A DNA stretch of 58,368 nucleotides. Source: Aureibacter tunicatorum. Its GTDB lineage: Bacteria > Bacteroidota > Bacteroidia > Cytophagales > Cyclobacteriaceae. Shown piece by piece: positions 55,529-58,368 of this stretch; within the stretch, counting starts at the first letter, position 1; each line of letters begins with the position of its first letter. The position numbers were made by a program, and so were the translations under genes. The DNA lies in contig NZ_AP025311.1 in NCBI RefSeq assembly GCF_036492635.1, positions 1-58,368 on the forward strand. Reading direction: 5' to 3'. The notes under the pieces were generated by a model. It ran no database searches and was not told the DNA's origin. It saw only the letters and a list, made by a program, of their open reading frames with translations.

Positions 55529-57559
55529 ATGCCAAACCTACCCATCACCATCCCCCCCCAATACGTCCCTCAAGTACAGGAAACAGCCACATTCAAACGG
55601 CCCAACAAACCTGCATTCGAAGGACGCATGCACCGTATGCAACAAATCATGCGCGATGAGTTTGAAAAACTCCCCCTGATTACCGAAGTCATAGCCCCTA
55701 CAGGAACAGGTAAATCCTACGCCTTTGCCTTTCCATGCCTCAAATATGCAGGCGACAAATACAACAAAAAGTGCGGACTCATCATCTTGCCCACCAATAC
55801 CCTGATTGATGAACTGCATGGAGAGTTTTCAGCCATGTTTCCTGACCTTAATATCGTCAAAGCCACAGGTAAAAGCCTTGACGAGGCAGACAAAAAAGGG
55901 AGTAAACAACGCTGGGAGGCTTTGGAAGAGATGGCATCACAGGCTGATCTGATGATCACCAATCCCGATATTCTTAACTATGCCATGCTTGGTGGCTATG
56001 ATGAGAATATCCAAAGACTGATGAAAAGGTATACAGGTAACCCCAGATTCAAAATGTCTGGAGGTAAAACCTATTGGCATTTTTTACATAATTTTGACTA
56101 CATCATTTACGATGAATTCCACCTTTATGATGAAGAACAATTAGCCAGTATCATGCTGATGCTCGAACTACGCCAAGCTATAGTTCACGAGTCTGCAAGA
56201 TTTTTCTTTGTCACCGCTACACCTGAAGAACAAGTAGCTACATTCTTGCAAGAAAGAGAATATGACTTTATATCTATAGAAAAATGCCTACAGGCTGATA
56301 AATCCTCAGGAAATTTAGCGAAGACATTTACCCGTTTACAAGAAGAAATTGTTGACAGTCCAGACAATGCCAGATGCATACACGGCTCGCTTGAAGTAGA
56401 CTTTACAGTAAATACTAATATTTCAGAAGTGCTCAACGATAAGATCGAAGAAATTGCTGAGCAAAAAGAGAAACGCATCAAAGTACTGATCATTTTCAAT
56501 GCACTCTATGATCTACAAAGACAGTCTGATTACTTAAGACACTCTTTACCCGATCATATCATTCATGAAGTTTCAGGTTATGAAGACCAAGGCCATCATG
56601 AGGCAGATGTCATTTTATCTACCAGTAAAGCCGAAGTAGGTGCCAACTTTGGAGTGGATTATTGCATTATGCAGGCAGGTTTTAACTGGCGTAGCTTTCT
56701 TCAGCGTTTTGGTCGTACAGCCCGTGGTGAAATGTCAGGTAAGATCATCGTTAGTTTGACCAAAAAAGAAAAGCCAATATTCAACAAGCTTAGCAAAGCC
56801 TTTGCTGATCAGAATATCTGTCCCTATTATGATTTTGCTCAAATAATTAAAAACAGCTTTGCAAGACCTGACTATTATGCTCAGAAAGTAAGCCCATTTA
56901 TGGGGCAATTCCTTTTTGCTTTGTCCAATAAGATGATGAATACCCATGAATTTACTAGCAGGACTTATTTTAAAAAAGTAATAGAAGATTTGCCCATGCC
57001 TGATCTTCAGAAAGCACAGTATAAATATTTCAGCTTGATCAATTCAAAAGTCAATGAATTATCAAATGCCAGAAACCATGACTGGAATACTTGGTGGCAG
57101 GCATATTTAAATACCTATCTAAGCTTTAGAGGCAGTTCAGTTAATGTCCAAGTAAAAGATTTGGAACTTGACGCTAAATTGATAACCTACAGCAAAGAAT
57201 GGGTACTTCAAAATAAAGCCATCATTGATGTCGAGAACAAAGGTGAAGAAGGCAAAGAAATCTTAGTCGTTGATGGATTGAGAGAAGAACAAGACAAAGA
57301 CTTATTATTTGAAACTGATACGATACCATTTGCCAGAGCTCAGCATAACCGTTTTTTCAAGCGTAAAGAAAAATACGAACCTGAAAAACTGTTTAAAAGA
57401 GCCTTAAAAGAAATTCAAAAAAACGAAACGATTGGTCCCAATGCCCGAAAAGAAGAAGAGCTTATTGACTCACTTAAAGGCATCTCAAAATACTTTAGCA
57501 CCAAACGTTTAAATATCATTGGAGTACAAGGCTCCGATGGAGAATCAGTCATTTTTTAA
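55529..57559 (+). CDS. cas3: CRISPR helicase Cas3' (type I-D)
   Basis: The 676-aa superfamily 2 helicase unwinds the target DNA. Motifs in order: Walker A APTGTGKS at 56-63, DEFH at 195-198, VTATP at 228-232 and QRFGRTAR at 392-399. The protein starts 56 residues before Walker A, leaving no room for an HD domain. DEFH instead of DEVH or DEAH is typical of the type I-D helicase. HD cleavage is provided by Cas10d. It ends the interference operon; the array leader follows. Confidence 0.9.
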   Translation: MPNLPITIPPQYVPQVQETATFKRPNKPAFEGRMHRMQQIMRDEFEKLPLITEVIAPTGTGKSYAFAFPCLKYAGDKYNKKCGLIILPTNTLIDELHGEFSAMFPDLNIVKATGKSLDEADKKGSKQRWEALEEMASQADLMITNPDILNYAMLGGYDENIQRLMKRYTGNPRFKMSGGKTYWHFLHNFDYIIYDEFHLYDEEQLASIMLMLELRQAIVHESARFFFVTATPEEQVATFLQEREYDFISIEKCLQADKSSGNLAKTFTRLQEEIVDSPDNARCIHGSLEVDFTVNTNISEVLNDKIEEIAEQKEKRIKVLIIFNALYDLQRQSDYLRHSLPDHIIHEVSGYEDQGHHEADVILSTSKAEVGANFGVDYCIMQAGFNWRSFLQRFGRTARGEMSGKIIVSLTKKEKPIFNKLSKAFADQNICPYYDFAQIIKNSFARPDYYAQKVSPFMGQFLFALSNKMMNTHEFTSRTYFKKVIEDLPMPDLQKAQYKYFSLINSKVNELSNARNHDWNTWWQAYLNTYLSFRGSSVNVQVKDLELDAKLITYSKEWVLQNKAIIDVENKGEEGKEILVVDGLREEQDKDLLFETDTIPFARAQHNRFFKRKEKYEPEKLFKRALKEIQKNETIGPNARKEEELIDSLKGISKYFSTKRLNIIGVQGSDGESVIF

Positions 57560-58077
57560 ATGACATTCCTCACACGTTCTTTGACATATTAATAATCCGT
57601 AGGGGCAATGCCTATGTACTTGCCCTCTTTTGAAAGGGTGCAATGTCATCAAGTTAAGCCTTTTTGTCCCCCTCTGGAGGGGGTGAAGGGGGAGGATAGC
57701 ACTTGTCAGAATGAAACAAAGCTGTTTTTTGAAGTAATAAACTTTGTTGACAAATAACTTTCTACCTTAACTTAATGACATTGGGAGGGGTGCAGGGAGT
57801 GGATTTTATTAAATCATTTTTCTTTTTGAAAATGCTACCCTGTTCTCGTTATGCATTCAATTTTAATCATTTTCCGTCGACCTTAGACAGAGATCAATAT
57901 ATCCTTATGGATATATTATTTCAAAAATATAATTCATTGAAAATAAGCGAATTAAAAACTTGTCGATCCCCAGTGATTTTCCAACGATTAGAGGTCGACT
58001 GAAATTATCAACCCATTTTAAAAAAATAATACCTCTGGCGATGTCATTACCGCCTTTTTTTGGCTATTTTCGAACGG
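57560..58077 (+). promoter_or_regulatory. Region between cas3 and the array, probable CRISPR leader
   Basis: No gene is convincing (the small frame at 57775-58002 has no features). It holds two G-rich REP-like elements, a palindrome ATATATCC-TTAT-GGATATAT near 57898-57917, and GTCGACC/GGTCGAC inverted arms. The last 60 bp before the first repeat are AT-rich. The array is probably transcribed from here, because the decayed repeats are at the far end. The exact promoter was not recognised. Confidence 0.6.
57658..57840. repeat. REP-like elements related to the cas10d-csc2 spacer
   Basis: TTTTTGTCCCCCTCTGGAGG and GGGAGGGGTGCAGGGAGTGG sit in two blocks with a later CTTTTTGAAAATGCTACCC. Together they correspond to the element at 53446-53540, split by an inserted stretch. 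Confidence 0.5.
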
Positions 58078-58368
58078 CTTAACTCACTACCTCATAGGTA
58101 TTCTGACAACAATAGCAGCGGTTTTGTTTTGCAGAATTTTGAACTTAACTCACTACCTCATAGGTATTCTGACACGCGGCTATTGTCTGATTTAAACTTA
58201 CTCTTAACTTAACTCACTACCTCATAGGTATTCTGACACAAATAATCATACGTAAGTAAACTCTTTAAAGGTTACTTAACTCACTACCTCATAGGTATTC
58301 TGACGAAAAAATTGAAGCAAATGCAATTCTCTTCTTTGTCTTAACTCACTACCTCATAGGTATTCTGA
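58078..58368 (+). CRISPR. CRISPR array, leader-proximal part (5 repeats)
   Basis: Repeats start at 58078, 58144, 58208, 58275 and 58340. All match the consensus. The last lacks only its final C, which is base 1 of the window, so the array is continuous across the ends of a circular molecule. Together the two parts give 64 repeats and 63 spacers over about 4.16 kb. The intact repeats here, next to the non-coding stretch after cas3, suggest this is the young, leader-side end. Confidence 0.97.

Noticed and set aside
49772-57559. Type I-B assignment of the cas operon
   Set aside because: A I-B system would have HD-Cas3 fused and a Cas8b large subunit. Here Cas3 has no room for HD, carries DEFH, and HD residues lie on the large subunit.
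57775-58002. 75-aa frame in the cas3-array gap
   Set aside because: It overlaps REP-like DNA and palindromes and lacks a domain or conserved pattern.

Overview
The window reads as one complete circular plasmid of 58,368 bp, opened inside a CRISPR array. The last 29 bases are a CRISPR repeat missing only its final C, and base 1 supplies that C. The sequence is AT-rich. The Rep_3-type initiators, the tail proteins (DUF2586-like sheath, DUF5675, DUF6046-like), the SUKH-like immunity proteins and the intergenic palindromes all point to a Bacteroidota host, probably a marine member of the Cytophagales. The exact genus cannot be read from the window.

Block 1 (about 45.0 kb through the junction to 7.5 kb) is a CRISPR-bearing replicon. 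It holds five tandem 22-bp iterons and a Rep protein, a Fic protein, a WYL-domain regulator, cas6, cas10d (csc3), csc2 (cas7), csc1 (cas5), and a cas3' helicase without an HD domain. A 64-repeat array follows, then cas4-cas1-cas2 and a parA-parB pair. The HD motif lies on the 940-aa protein and the helicase carries DEFH, so I call this type I-D. The array sits between the interference and adaptation genes.

Block 2 (about 7.6 to 26.1 kb) is a headless contractile-tail module. One long minus-strand operon encodes two sheath paralogs, a tube, G/GT-like chaperones joined by a probable -1 frameshift, a very short tape measure, hub, baseplate (gp25-, J-, I-like) and spike proteins, an S74 fibre, three tandem collagen-like fibres, one large collagen-headed fibre, and lysis-type genes. 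Divergent plus-strand genes encode a possible tail terminator, a leucine-rich-repeat protein, a possible spike-tip protein and a holin-like protein. No capsid, portal or terminase gene is seen, so this looks like a tailocin or extracellular contractile injection system (eCIS), not a phage.

Block 3 (about 26.1 to 41.1 kb) starts with a second replicon (rep-parA-parB in overlapping order). It continues with an eCIS-type AAA+ ATPase, a 1,443-aa polymorphic toxin carrier, and three SUKH-like immunity genes. Two orphan toxin tips precede immunity copies 2 and 3. Near-identical segments and chimeric immunity genes show recent recombination here.

Block 4 (about 41.1 to 45.0 kb) is a linker with a serine recombinase and two Fic genes. 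With two rep genes and two parAB pairs, the plasmid looks like a cointegrate of a CRISPR plasmid and a tail/toxin plasmid. The CRISPR defends the molecule, the tail particle probably delivers the toxin after lysis, and the immunity genes protect kin. These joint roles are inference from gene content.
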